Below, in pieces: positions 48,762-59,914 of a DNA stretch of 64,000 nucleotides. This DNA is from Verrucomicrobiota bacterium (lineage in GTDB: Bacteria > Verrucomicrobiota > Kiritimatiellia > SS1-B-03-39 > UBA6053), in NCBI GenBank assembly GCA_020831625.1, contig JAFIGD010000016.1, forward strand, positions 1-64,000, given 5' to 3'. Within the stretch, counting starts at the first letter, position 1; the number at the start of each line of letters is the position of its first letter. Below the pieces are notes generated by a model. It ran no database searches. It was not told the DNA's origin and saw nothing but the letters and a program-made list of their open reading frames with translations. The translations under genes and the position numbers were made by a program.

Positions 48762-49259
48762 ATGAGTCAAAAAATTTATATTCTGTGTGTGGAGGATGAG
48801 GCCGACGTGCTGGATGTGGTGGTGCGCGAGTTGTCGGTGCTGGAGGATGTGTTTCCGATTGAAACCGCCGGCAGCGCCGACGAGGCCCGGGAGGCTTTGG
48901 CGCGCATTGAAGCCGAGGGCGACGCGCTGGGCGTGGTGTTCTGTGATCATATGATGCCGGGAGAGAACGGCGTGGAGTTGCTGGTCTGGATGCGGGAGCA
49001 TCCCGATTGGAACGTATCCAGAAAAGTGCTGCTGACGGGTCAGGCGGGGCTCGACGCCACCGTCAAGGCGGTAAACGAAGCGGGGCTTTCCCACTACATT
49101 GCCAAGCCCTGGGATCAGGATGAACTGGTCAAGGTGGCCCGGGAGCAGCTCAGCCGTTATGTGGCGGCCCGCAAACTGAATCCGCTGCCGTATCTGAAAT
49201 ATCTGGTGATGGATATTGTGGGCGACACCCTGCGGGCCAACAGCGCCTCGGACACCTGA
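48762..49259 (+). CDS. Stand-alone response regulator receiver protein
   Basis: A 165-residue receiver domain. The acidic pocket is in ILCVEDEAD (Glu11/Asp12), the phospho-Asp is Asp62 in VVFCDHMMPGENG, the Thr is in VLLTGQ and the Lys is in YIAKPW. There is no DNA-binding output domain, only a short C-terminal helix. It should act through protein contacts, possibly on the kinase that follows or on the transporter. Confidence 0.93.
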   Translation: MSQKIYILCVEDEADVLDVVVRELSVLEDVFPIETAGSADEAREALARIEAEGDALGVVFCDHMMPGENGVELLVWMREHPDWNVSRKVLLTGQAGLDATVKAVNEAGLSHYIAKPWDQDELVKVAREQLSRYVAARKLNPLPYLKYLVMDIVGDTLRANSASDT

Positions 49260-49264
49260 GCCCG

Positions 49265-50680
49265 ATGTCGGATCCGCTGCCCACCCTTTCAACCGCGGAC
49301 GCGCTGGCCCTCCTGGTGGAGCGGGCGCGGGCGCTGGGGCGCGAACCCGAGCACGTGACCGCCGGAGATTCGATTCTTAACGAAGGGGACACCAACACCT
49401 CGCTGTTTATTCTGCTGGAAGGAACCGCCCAGTTGCTGAAGCGAACGGCAGACGGACGCCACACGCCGGTGGATCTGCTGGGGCCGGGATCGCTGCTTGG
49501 CATCCTGTCGTTCTGGACGGGACGGCCTGCGTTTTCGGATTCAGTTGCCGCCAGCGATCTGAAAGTGCTGCGGCTGGATTTGAGGGACTTTGAGCGGGGC
49601 GTGGCGGAGGACGCGGAATTCGCCCGGGTCACCCAACAGCTTCTGGTCGCCAACTTGAGCGACCGCTACCGGCGGGTGGTGGGACTGAACCTGAAGGTGG
49701 CGGGGTTGACCAAAGAGCTGGAAACCGAGCGGAACGCGCTGCGGGAGGCGGTGGAGGATTTGCAGCGCACCCGCAACAAACTGATTCATCAGGAAAAACT
49801 CGCCACCATGGGACAGTTGCTGGCCGGGATCGCCCATGAGATCAACAACCCCTCCAGCGCGCTCATGAAGAATGTGGAGCAACTGACCCGCGAGCTGCCG
49901 GTGTTGTTTGCTGGGATGCCCGCCCATGCCGGCATGTTGCGCGAGGGAATGAACGCGCCGTATCTGAGCAGCGGCGAGGCCCGCGACCGGCTTCAGCTTT
50001 TGCAGGAGCGGTATCCGAACCTTTCCCGGTCGCTGTGCCGCAGACTGTCCCGTTTGCCGGAGGCCGCGATGGAACCGCTCTCGGCGGCCCTGAGCGCGAA
50101 AAACGAGGCCGAACTGGAGATGTTGCTGCGTATTTTCGAGGTCGGCACCGCGTTGCAAAGCATTCGGATTGCCGAAGCGCGCATGACCCGTCTGGTGAAA
50201 AGTCTGAAGAGTTACAGCCGACAGGAGGAGCGCGATGTGCAGTCGGTGCGTCTGGACGACTGTATTCGGGACACACTGACCGTCATGAATCACCGGCTGA
50301 AACTGTACGACTTGCAGTTGGAACCCGCGGACCTGCCGGAAGTGTCCTGCCGTCCGGGAGAGATCAATCAGATTCTGACCAATCTCCTCAGCAACGCCTG
50401 TGAGGCCACGCCGGAGGGGCGGGTCATCACCGTTCGAACCGGCATGGAGCCGGATGCGGTCTGGGTGGAGATCGAGGATCAGGGCCACGGCATCCCGGAA
50501 GACCTGATCGAGGCGATATTCCGCCCGAACGTGACCACCAAGCGGGGCGCGGGTGATTTCGGGCTCGGCCTGGGCCTGGCGATCTCGCGGGACTTGGCCT
50601 TGAAGCATCACGGCCGTCTCACCGCCAAAAACCGAAAAGAGGGCGGAGCGGTGTTCCGGTTGACGCTGCCGACCGTTTAA
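49265..50680 (+). CDS. Histidine kinase with N-terminal cyclic-nucleotide-binding domain
   Basis: A 471-residue soluble sensor kinase. Residues about 10-130 form a cNMP-binding-like fold (ILNEGDTNTSLFILLEGTAQ, LGPGSLLGILSFWTG). A coiled-coil linker covers about 150-180. The HisKA box has His191 in LLAGIAHEINNPSSAL. The HATPase domain has NQILTNLLSNACEA, DQGHGIP and FGLGLGLAIS. There are no membrane helices. It follows the receiver gene by 5 bases, making an operon of carrier, regulator and kinase. The ligand is unknown. Confidence 0.92.
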   Translation: MSDPLPTLSTADALALLVERARALGREPEHVTAGDSILNEGDTNTSLFILLEGTAQLLKRTADGRHTPVDLLGPGSLLGILSFWTGRPAFSDSVAASDLKVLRLDLRDFERGVAEDAEFARVTQQLLVANLSDRYRRVVGLNLKVAGLTKELETERNALREAVEDLQRTRNKLIHQEKLATMGQLLAGIAHEINNPSSALMKNVEQLTRELPVLFAGMPAHAGMLREGMNAPYLSSGEARDRLQLLQERYPNLSRSLCRRLSRLPEAAMEPLSAALSAKNEAELEMLLRIFEVGTALQSIRIAEARMTRLVKSLKSYSRQEERDVQSVRLDDCIRDTLTVMNHRLKLYDLQLEPADLPEVSCRPGEINQILTNLLSNACEATPEGRVITVRTGMEPDAVWVEIEDQGHGIPEDLIEAIFRPNVTTKRGAGDFGLGLGLAISRDLALKHHGRLTAKNRKEGGAVFRLTLPTV

Positions 50681-51757
50681 CTACCGTCCGATCCGCCAAT
50701 AGCACTTTCGCAGGCGGCCGGGGAGGCAGTGAATGTAGGTGTGGTCCAGCCGCATGATGCGATAGGGGTTCTGGCCGGGGACGGCGGCGCGGTAGCCGCC
50801 CACGCGGTCGGCAAAGACGCTTTGGTAGCCGGAGTCGGGCAAAAGAGATTGCGTGACACTGCCGCAGACGCCCCAGGGGAGGGCCAGGTGCCGGACTGGT
50901 TTTTTCAGGCGGGCCTCCAGTTCATCCTTTGAGGCGTGGAGTTCAAAGCGGATTGCGTTTTCGCGCTCCTCAAGGGTCTCGATTTGAAGGAAATGCTGGC
51001 GGAACAAATAGGGGGCGGCGTTCGGATCGTCGTGAATGCGGCGCACCATGGAGGCGTCCACATCGTGCTTCAGGGCGTCGCTGAGCCGCGAGCGGGTCGG
51101 CAGCAATGGATGAAACACATTGCTGGAGGACAGCGTTTTCAGGGACTCGTGCGCATCGCTGACAACGGGCCAGGAGAGATACGGAAGCACGGTTTCGGGC
51201 AGAATCAGGCGCTCGAACAGGTCACAGCAGAAGATTTTCGCATGGGACCAGGTGTTGGATTCGATGTCGATGCGCCCCTCGGCGGAGAGAGCTTTCAGTT
51301 CGGGCCAGGTGCAAAAGGGGTTTTTGCTGCGGTCGACATCGGGGTCATGCCCGGGTTGTCCCCAGGCGGGACGGGGGTCGGCCGCCTCCCGGATGCGACC
51401 CGGAACCGCAAAGGCCACCGCGCGCATGTCATAACGCCGCAGCAGCGGCCCCACGACGGTCCAAAGACTGGCCCAGGTGTTGTCAAAATGCAGCACCACG
51501 GACGGCATTTTAAGGGTTTTCTTGCCTGAAATATAGTCGGCGGTTTCAGAGGAGCCGAGGGTCTGATAGTTGTTTTCCAGGAGGTAGACCAGAAAAGGCT
51601 CGAGGTAGGGGAGGGTGACGTTGCGAAACGTGAAAACCGGCAGGATATTCCCCACCCGGGCTCCGAACAGAAACGCGGGGTAACGTCCCGTGAGCAGTTC
51701 CAGCGGTTTCTGGAACAGGTTCTCACGTTCGAGGAGCGGGACGGGATTGCGGAGCAT
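50681..51757 (-). CDS. Polysaccharide deacetylase family protein (NodB-like)
   Basis: A 358-residue protein with the carbohydrate esterase 4 pattern: VVLHFDNTWASL (metal Asp region), IESNTWSHAKIF (His motif) and late LALPWGVCGSVTQSLL. It could act on envelope or capsular polysaccharides. The start at 51755-51757 is one base from the pyrD stop. The stop abuts the convergent kinase stop. Confidence 0.75.
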   Translation of the reverse strand: MLRNPVPLLERENLFQKPLELLTGRYPAFLFGARVGNILPVFTFRNVTLPYLEPFLVYLLENNYQTLGSSETADYISGKKTLKMPSVVLHFDNTWASLWTVVGPLLRRYDMRAVAFAVPGRIREAADPRPAWGQPGHDPDVDRSKNPFCTWPELKALSAEGRIDIESNTWSHAKIFCCDLFERLILPETVLPYLSWPVVSDAHESLKTLSSSNVFHPLLPTRSRLSDALKHDVDASMVRRIHDDPNAAPYLFRQHFLQIETLEERENAIRFELHASKDELEARLKKPVRHLALPWGVCGSVTQSLLPDSGYQSVFADRVGGYRAAVPGQNPYRIMRLDHTYIHCLPGRLRKCYWRIGR

Positions 51758-51758
51758 G

Positions 51759-52769
51759 TCAGAGGCCTTCGAGAATCTCCCGGACCAGTCGGGGGCCTTT
51801 GTAAATGAGTCCGGTGTAGACCTGAACCAGCGAGGCGCCGGCGTCGAGCTTTTCGCGGGCATCGGCGGCGGTGAAGATGCCGCCCACGCCGATGATGGGA
51901 ATTTCGCCTCCCAGACGGCGGGAAAGGCCCCGGATGACCTCGGTGGAACGGGCGCGGACCGGGGCGCCGCTCAGTCCGCCGGGTTCGTTGGCGCGGGGAT
52001 GACCCTGCACGGCGGCGCGGTCAAGGGTGGTGTTGGTGGCGATGACCGCGTCCATCTTGACCCGCAGGAGCGCATCGGCGATGAAATCAAGCTGAGCCTC
52101 ATCCATATCCGGCGCGATTTTCACCGCGATCGGGGTGTTCTTGCCGGTTTTTTCGCGGAGGTCCCGCTTTTCCGCGAGGATGGCCTTCAGAAGGCCGGTG
52201 AACGCGTCGCCTTTCTGGAGTTCTCGCAGATTGGTGGTGTTGGGCGATGAAATATTGACGGTGATGTAATCGGCGTGGGTGTACACCGCGCGGGTGCAGG
52301 TGATGTAGTCTTCGGCGGCGGATTCAATCGGGGTGTCGAAATTTTTGCCGATGTTGATCCCGATCCGTCCGGCATAGGAGGCTTTATCCAGATTGGCCAA
52401 AAGCGCCTCCACGCCGTGATTGTTGAAACCCATGCGGTTGATGATCGCCCCGTGTTCGGGAAGCCGGAAAAGGCGGGGTTTGGGGTTGCCGGGTTGCGGC
52501 CGGGGGGTGACCGTGCCCAGTTCCAGGAACCCAAAGCCCAGCGAGCCGAATCCGTCGATGCATTCGCCGTTTTTATCCATGCCGGCGGCGAGTCCCACCG
52601 GATTTTTGAAGGTCATTCCCATGACCTCCACCGGTTTGTCCGGCACCGGGCCGACGAGGGGATGGGGTTTTCCGGGACGGGCGGTGCGTTGCAAAGCCGC
52701 AAGCGTCCGCTCATGCGCCCATTCGGGCGGGGTCAAAAAGGCCATGGATTTGAAAAGGGAATAGATCAT
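51759..52769 (-). CDS. pyrD: Dihydroorotate dehydrogenase (quinone), class 2
   Basis: A 336-residue membrane-associated flavoenzyme of pyrimidine synthesis, oxidising dihydroorotate with quinone. The N-terminal hydrophobic helix region IYSLFKSMAFLTPPEWAHE fits class 2. FMN/substrate blocks are KNPVGLAAGMDKNG, INRMGFNNHGVEA, NISSPNTTNLRELQ and IIGVGGIFTAADAREKL. The ATG at 52767-52769 gives the usual family length. Confidence 0.96.
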   Translation of the reverse strand: MIYSLFKSMAFLTPPEWAHERTLAALQRTARPGKPHPLVGPVPDKPVEVMGMTFKNPVGLAAGMDKNGECIDGFGSLGFGFLELGTVTPRPQPGNPKPRLFRLPEHGAIINRMGFNNHGVEALLANLDKASYAGRIGINIGKNFDTPIESAAEDYITCTRAVYTHADYITVNISSPNTTNLRELQKGDAFTGLLKAILAEKRDLREKTGKNTPIAVKIAPDMDEAQLDFIADALLRVKMDAVIATNTTLDRAAVQGHPRANEPGGLSGAPVRARSTEVIRGLSRRLGGEIPIIGVGGIFTAADAREKLDAGASLVQVYTGLIYKGPRLVREILEGL

Positions 52770-52892
52770 GAATCTCTCTTCGCGACTGTGCATAAAAAAA
52801 CAAGTCAAAGGAGAATGAAAGCCTCTATCTTTCATCTTGCTTTCTGATTTCGCCGACATATCCCACGGGCTTTACAATTTAAGGAGCTGTTT

Positions 52893-54020
52893 ATGAAAGA
52901 TATTCGAATCACATTGGCTGAATCCCTTCGCACACACGCCGCCCCGGTCGCGAAAACCCGGGTGGTGGCGGGATTTGACGGGTTTGTGGATCAGTTGGCG
53001 AAAATTGTCGAAGAACGTCAGGACCTGGAGCATTACACGCCGGTGCCGACGATTTCGCGGTTCGCGGAACTGCTGGGGCAGGCATCGGGCCGCAGCTCCC
53101 TCCGGGAATTTGTGGTGCAGAGTGTGGATGCGGGCGGCTGCGCGGTGAATCTTGGGGACGGCATCGCCAAACTGGGCGTGCAACTGGATTATTTCGGAAC
53201 CCTGGGCGAGCCGCTCCATCCGGCGTTTGCGGAGTTCGCGGAAACCTGCCGCTCCTGCACCTCGTGGGGGCGTGAGCCGGGGTTCACCATGGCGATGGAG
53301 TTTCAGGACGGGAAATATATGCTCTCCTCGGTCACACAGTTGACGGAGTTCTGTCCGGAGTCGATCCGGGAGTATTTGCGCGACGGACGTTTCGCGGAGG
53401 CCTGCGCGGCGGCGTCCCTGATCGCGATCACCAATTGGACGCTTTATCCCCACATGACGGATTGCTGGACATTGATGCAGCAGGAGGTCTTTTCCAAATT
53501 GACCCACCGCCCGTGGTTCTTTCTGGATCTGGTGGATCCGCGCAGCCGCAGTTTGTCGGAGACCCGGCGCATGCTGCCGGTGCTGTCCCGTTTTGAAGAC
53601 GCCGGCCGGTGTGTTCTGGGCGGCAATTTGAACGAGGCGAATGTGTTAGCGGGCCTGCTGAATGTGCCGGTGGTTCACGAAGAGGGCCCGGCGGTGGCGG
53701 AGCAGTGCGAGGCGCTGCGTCAAAAACTGAACATCAGCGAGGTGGCGATTCACTGTATCGCGGGCGGGGCGGTGGCCTCGGAAGACGGTGTGGTGTGGAT
53801 TGACGGCCCCTACACCGCGAACCCCAAAAAGAGCACCGGCGCCGGAGACCGCTATAATGCCGGGTACAGTCTGGGACGAATTCTGAATCTGCCCGCCGAA
53901 CAGCGCTGCCTTTTGGGCGCGGCCGCCTCCGGTTTCTTTGTGCGCAATGCCCGCAGCGGCACGCTGGAGGAATTGAGTGCGTTTCTGGAGCAGTGGGCGG
54001 ACGGCAACCTCAAAGATTGA
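52893..54020 (+). CDS. PfkB-family carbohydrate kinase
   Basis: A 375-residue sugar or nucleoside kinase of the ribokinase superfamily. AGFDGFVDQLAK starts the substrate domain and SVDAGGCAVNLGDGIAKLG the sugar-binding region. The C-terminal anion-hole/catalytic motif is KKSTGAGDRYNAGY (GAGD). The substrate cannot be told. It ends before a strong bidirectional terminator. Confidence 0.88.
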   Translation: MKDIRITLAESLRTHAAPVAKTRVVAGFDGFVDQLAKIVEERQDLEHYTPVPTISRFAELLGQASGRSSLREFVVQSVDAGGCAVNLGDGIAKLGVQLDYFGTLGEPLHPAFAEFAETCRSCTSWGREPGFTMAMEFQDGKYMLSSVTQLTEFCPESIREYLRDGRFAEACAAASLIAITNWTLYPHMTDCWTLMQQEVFSKLTHRPWFFLDLVDPRSRSLSETRRMLPVLSRFEDAGRCVLGGNLNEANVLAGLLNVPVVHEEGPAVAEQCEALRQKLNISEVAIHCIAGGAVASEDGVVWIDGPYTANPKKSTGAGDRYNAGYSLGRILNLPAEQRCLLGAAASGFFVRNARSGTLEELSAFLEQWADGNLKD

Positions 54021-54040
54021 AGCCGGGGATGTGGGGGAAG

Positions 54041-54172
54041 GGGGGAATGGGGTGATGAAGTGGTGGGGGAATGGGGTGATGAGATGGCTGCGCGGAACGG
54101 GGTGAACCCGTTCCTTGCTTCTCCATCACAACAACACAACAAACCCCCATCACTCCATCATCCCGTCACCCC
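54041..54172. repeat. G-rich direct repeats, C-rich inverted copy and nested hairpin
   Basis: An 18-base word, GGGGGAATGGGGTGATGA, occurs at 54041-54058 and 54065-54082 (24-base period). A C-rich, roughly complementary stretch (CCCCCATCACTCC onward) lies at 54145-54172. Between them is a perfect 8-base hairpin, GGAACGGG/CCCGTTCC (54094-54114). The whole region could fold into a large structure ending in the terminator. Confidence 0.75.
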
Positions 54173-54210
54173 ACAAAAAAAGCCCGGCAAATGCCGGGCT
54201 TTTTTTGTGG
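54171..54210. terminator. Strong bidirectional Rho-independent terminator
   Basis: An 18-base perfect palindrome with GCCCGGC core stem, AAAT centre, and A7/T7 tracts on both sides, flanked by CCAC/GTGG. It serves both the PfkB-like gene on the plus strand and pnp on the minus strand. Confidence 0.95.
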
Positions 54211-54224
54211 GGAATCCGCCGGAA

Positions 54225-56339
<2,115 letters not shown>

Positions 56340-56444
56340 TCGTTACTTCTTTCTTCTTATCTTCTTTGCGTACACCCCCGGTTCGCGTCGGTGCGATCCC
56401 GGAGGGATTGGCCCCGGATGGGCCGAAAGGAGTTGGGAGACACA

Positions 56445-56472
56445 AAAAACCCACCCGGACGGGTGGGTTTTT
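56445..56472 (-). terminator. Terminator hairpin between rpsO and pnp
   Basis: AAAAACCCACCC, a GGAC loop, then GGGTGGGTTTTT form a 7-base GC stem with A and T tracts. On the minus strand it lies just after rpsO, so it would end or attenuate the rpsO transcript before pnp. Confidence 0.88.
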
Positions 56473-56486
56473 GCTCGGGCCGCCTG

Positions 56487-56750
56487 TTAGCGGCGCAGAC
56501 CCAGTTTCTGGATCAAATCGAGATAGCGCGCGTGGTTGCGGCTGTCGAGGTAGTTCAACAGACGGCGGCGGCGGCTGACCATGTTCTGCAGGCCGCGGCG
56601 GGTGCTGTTGTCTTTTTTGTGAATCTTAAGGTGTTCCGTCAGTTCCCGGATGCGGGCGGTGAGAATCGCGACCTGCACCTCAACGGAACCGGTGTCGTTT
56701 TCGTGGGTGGCGTATTCTGTTTTAATTTCTTGCTTGGTGGTGGTATCCAT
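56487..56750 (-). CDS. rpsO: 30S ribosomal protein S15
   Basis: An 87-residue S15 that binds 16S rRNA and the platform. [20 protein letters not shown] and [13 protein letters not shown] are the family blocks. The ATG at 56748-56750 is chosen; a frame to 56801 would add unrelated residues. The gap from 56751 to 56911 shows nothing recognisable. Confidence 0.97.
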   Translation of the reverse strand: MDTTTKQEIKTEYATHENDTGSVEVQVAILTARIRELTEHLKIHKKDNSTRRGLQNMVSRRRRLLNYLDSRNHARYLDLIQKLGLRR

Positions 56751-56911
56751 GTTTGTCCCGTTTAAAAGTGTCTCGTCAAAAATAGAAGGTGTCCGTTGCA
56801 CAGTGCTACGGAGAAATGTTAAGGTTTGATTTGTAAATCGCGGACACCTATAAGATTAATTTGCTCTTTTGGCAATGATTAGTTTTTGTTTTTTTAGGGG
56901 CCGGCAGACGG

Positions 56912-57694
56912 TTAGAGCCTGGGGACGGTCAAGCCGCCGTCGACCATGATCACCTGCCCGGTGGAGTAGGGGAAATCGCCCCGGGCGAGGGCCGCCACCG
57001 CCTTGCCCACATCCTCGGGATAGCCCCAGCGCGGGGTGACCGTAAGCCCTTCGGCGATCAGTTTGTCGTATTTTTCCGTGACCCCGGCGGTCATGTCGGT
57101 CGCGGTGACGCCCGGGCGGACTTCATACACCGGAATATGATACTCGCCCAGGCGCGCGGCCCAGAGGCCGGTGGCCATCGCCAGGCCGGCTTTGGAAATG
57201 CAGTATTCGCCGCGGTTGACCGACACGACGGTGGCGCTGACGCTGTTGACGTTGATGATCGAGCCTTCCCAGGCCGCATCGGCCTGTTTCTGCTCAATCA
57301 TCCAGCGGGCGGCGAGCTGGGTCAGAAAGTAGGGGCCCTTGAGATTCACATCCATGACCCAGTCATAGCTGTCGGCGGTTGCGTCGAGAATATCGGCGCG
57401 GACTTTGGGCGCGACCCCGGCGTTATTGACCAGCACGTGCAGCGCGCCGAAGGTTTCCCGGGTCGCCGCAATCAGGTTTTCCCGGGCCTGCGGGTCGGAA
57501 ATATCCCCCGCGCAATAGGCCACATCGCCACCGGTTTCGCGAAGGGTCTGGAGCACATCCGTCACGGATTCCTCCGGACGGACGCCGTTGAGCATGACGG
57601 AGAACTGATCCTGAAGGAGGCGTTTGACGATACCGAGGCCGATGCCGCGGCTGCCGCCGGTGACGATTGCGATGCGTTTGGGGGATGAAGTCAT
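56912..57694 (-). CDS. Short-chain dehydrogenase/reductase, 3-ketoacyl-ACP-reductase-like
   Basis: A 260-residue SDR. TGGSRGIGLGI binds NAD(P), NNAGVAP is the structural motif, and the catalytic set is Ser in NVNSVSA plus Y-x3-K in YCISKAGLAMA. Closest to the FabG-like group annotated as 3-ketoacyl-(ACP) reductase. The gene follows metX by 6 bases. Its true substrate may be a sugar or secondary alcohol. Confidence 0.85.
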   Translation of the reverse strand: MTSSPKRIAIVTGGSRGIGLGIVKRLLQDQFSVMLNGVRPEESVTDVLQTLRETGGDVAYCAGDISDPQARENLIAATRETFGALHVLVNNAGVAPKVRADILDATADSYDWVMDVNLKGPYFLTQLAARWMIEQKQADAAWEGSIINVNSVSATVVSVNRGEYCISKAGLAMATGLWAARLGEYHIPVYEVRPGVTATDMTAGVTEKYDKLIAEGLTVTPRWGYPEDVGKAVAALARGDFPYSTGQVIMVDGGLTVPRL

Positions 57695-57700
57695 AAAGAG

Positions 57701-58837
57701 TTACCAGGTGTATTCAAGGGTGTGACGGATATGGGGCGTGAAAAGATCGGGTTCCAGCAGGAAGCTGTCGTGTCCTTTCTCACTGTGGACGGTGACGCGC
57801 AGGCAGCGGACCCCGGCGGCCTTGAGAAGGCGTTCGAGATCGGCCTGTTCATCGGGATAAAAACAGACATCGGTGTCGATGCTGAAAATCATGTACCGCT
57901 GATGGGCGCAGCGGGGGAACACTTCGCTGATATCGTCCACCCCGGCGGTGTGTTTCAGACTGAAGCGCTGCCACATGGCCATGATGCGGAGATAGGTGTT
58001 CGCGTCGAAGCGCTGCACGAATTTCTTGCCGTGATGGAACATGTAGGACTCCATCTGGTGGCCGAGCTGATAAAAGCTGAAGCGGTCTTTGGGCTGGACC
58101 AGTTCGCCCCGGGCGCGTGAAGCCATGGTTTCCAGGGAAACATAGGTTTTGTGGGCGATCATGCGGGCCAGCATCAGGCCGCTGTCGGGCCGGGGCCCTT
58201 CGTAGTAATCCCCGCAATTAAAATAATGATCACTTTCGATGGCGGTGATTTGTTCAAAATTCTGGAGGCGCTGCAGGTTGGTCAGCCGGGGGCCGGTTCC
58301 CAGCGGCAGGACAATATCCACGCGCTCCGGAAACAGCGTGGCGAAGGTCAGGCAGAGCAGTCCGCCCACGGAAGGGCCGGTGACCGCATGGAGTTTCTCA
58401 ATGCCCAGATGGTCCAGAAGTTTCGCCTGACTGCGGACAATATCATCGGTTTTCAGGAACGGAAACCGGCTTCCATAGGGCTTGCCGTCGCCGGGATGCG
58501 GGGAGGACGGCCCGGTGGACCCGTAGCATCCGCCGAGGTAGTTGGCGCAAATGACGAAGAATTTATTCGTGTTGATGGCACGGTCGGGTCCGATAAAACT
58601 GTCCCACCAGCCCGGAACACATTCATCGGTCCAGTACGGCTCCGCCTCCGGGACATCTTCGCAGGTGCCGGCCGCGTGCTGACTGCCGCTGAGCGCGTGA
58701 AACACCAGAATGGCGTTGCTTTTGTCGGCGTTCAGTGTGCCGTAGGTCTCATAGGCGAGGGTGACTTCCGGAATGACGCCGCCCGCGCGGCAGGTGAAGG
58801 GTTCGGGAAGGGTGTAAAATAGAGGGTGGGTCTGCAT
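57701..58837 (-). CDS. metX: Homoserine O-acetyltransferase (MetX family)
   Basis: A 378-residue alpha/beta-hydrolase acyltransferase in methionine synthesis. VTLAYETYGTLNADKSNAIL and HALSGSQHAAG are typical, and the triad is Ser in TGPSVGGL, Asp in FSIDTDVCFYP and His in EKGHDSFLLE. The nucleophile elbow GPSVGG differs from the common GGSMGG, so acyl or acceptor specificity may differ. An ATG at 58837 is preferred over one four codons earlier because MQTHPLF resembles the family start. Confidence 0.88.
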   Translation of the reverse strand: MQTHPLFYTLPEPFTCRAGGVIPEVTLAYETYGTLNADKSNAILVFHALSGSQHAAGTCEDVPEAEPYWTDECVPGWWDSFIGPDRAINTNKFFVICANYLGGCYGSTGPSSPHPGDGKPYGSRFPFLKTDDIVRSQAKLLDHLGIEKLHAVTGPSVGGLLCLTFATLFPERVDIVLPLGTGPRLTNLQRLQNFEQITAIESDHYFNCGDYYEGPRPDSGLMLARMIAHKTYVSLETMASRARGELVQPKDRFSFYQLGHQMESYMFHHGKKFVQRFDANTYLRIMAMWQRFSLKHTAGVDDISEVFPRCAHQRYMIFSIDTDVCFYPDEQADLERLLKAAGVRCLRVTVHSEKGHDSFLLEPDLFTPHIRHTLEYTW

Positions 58838-58921
58838 ACCCGCCTCCATAGCGAATCAACCGCGCGTCGGGCAAGGTTTATTGAACTTGATTCTATTGTC
58901 CAAGTCTCTATTGAAAGCCTC

Positions 58922-59911
58922 ATGGATTTATCAGTTGTCATTCCGGTTTATCACGAAGAGGAAAACATCGACCTGCTTTGCAAGACGGTGCATGAAGCCC
59001 TTGCCCCCATCGGCAAGACATATGAGGTGCTGCTGGTGGATGACGGCAGTGAGGATGCCACCTGGCGCAAACTCACCGAAAACGCCGAAAAATATCCGAA
59101 TCTCCACCTCATCCGCTTTCGCCGAAATTTCGGGCAGACTGCGGCCATGGCGGCGGGAATCGAACACGCCCGCGGGGACATCATTGTCACCATGGACGCC
59201 GATCTGCAGAATGATCCCACGGATATTCCGATGCTGCTGGAGGCCATGACCGAAGACGTGGACGTGGTCAGCGGCTGGCGGAAAGACCGCAAGGACGCCT
59301 TTATTAACCGGAAACTTCCCTCCATGATCGCCAACGGCATCATCAGCCGGATCACCGGAGTGCATCTCCATGACTACGGCTGCACTCTGAAAGCCTATCG
59401 CCGCGAGGTGATTCAACATGTGCGGCTCTACGGCGAAATGCACCGCTTTATTCCGGCCCTGGCGCGCTGGGTGGGCGGGCATGTGGTGGAGGTGCCTGTC
59501 AAACATCACCCGCGCCGCTTCGGCCAAAGCAAATACGGAATCGGCCGCACCTTCCGGGTGGTGCTGGATTTGATTACCGTGAAGTTTCTCCTGCGCTACA
59601 GCACCGGGCCCATGCAGATCCTCGGAAAAATCGGTATGAATCTGGGTTTCTGGGGCGGGGCGCTGCTGGTGATGATTTTCGGCCTCAATATCGCCGGAAA
59701 TCTCTTCGGCGAGGAACTGATCTGGGGCGCGGATCTCGTTAAACGCCCGGTCTGGCCCATCATGGGCTTCATGCTGCTCGGCTTCGGCATCCAGTTTGTC
59801 GGGCTGGGACTGCTGGCGGAAATTCTGATCCGCACCTATCATGAATCCCAGAACAAACGAACCTACACCATTCGCGAGGAACGAATCCCTCCCGACTCCC
59901 TGAAGGATTAA
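58922..59911 (+). CDS. GT2 glycosyltransferase, polyprenyl-phosphate type (DPM1/ArnC-like)
   Basis: A 329-residue membrane-bound transferase that puts a sugar on polyprenyl phosphate. The GT-A domain has LSVVIPVYHEEENIDLL, VDDGSEDATW and the DXD motif MDADLQNDP. Two C-terminal membrane helices (LGFWGGALLVMIFGL and PIMGFMLLGFGIQFVGLGLL) anchor it. The ATG at 58922 is chosen; upstream residues are not conserved. Confidence 0.92.
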   Translation: MDLSVVIPVYHEEENIDLLCKTVHEALAPIGKTYEVLLVDDGSEDATWRKLTENAEKYPNLHLIRFRRNFGQTAAMAAGIEHARGDIIVTMDADLQNDPTDIPMLLEAMTEDVDVVSGWRKDRKDAFINRKLPSMIANGIISRITGVHLHDYGCTLKAYRREVIQHVRLYGEMHRFIPALARWVGGHVVEVPVKHHPRRFGQSKYGIGRTFRVVLDLITVKFLLRYSTGPMQILGKIGMNLGFWGGALLVMIFGLNIAGNLFGEELIWGADLVKRPVWPIMGFMLLGFGIQFVGLGLLAEILIRTYHESQNKRTYTIREERIPPDSLKD

Positions 59912-59914
59912 TTC

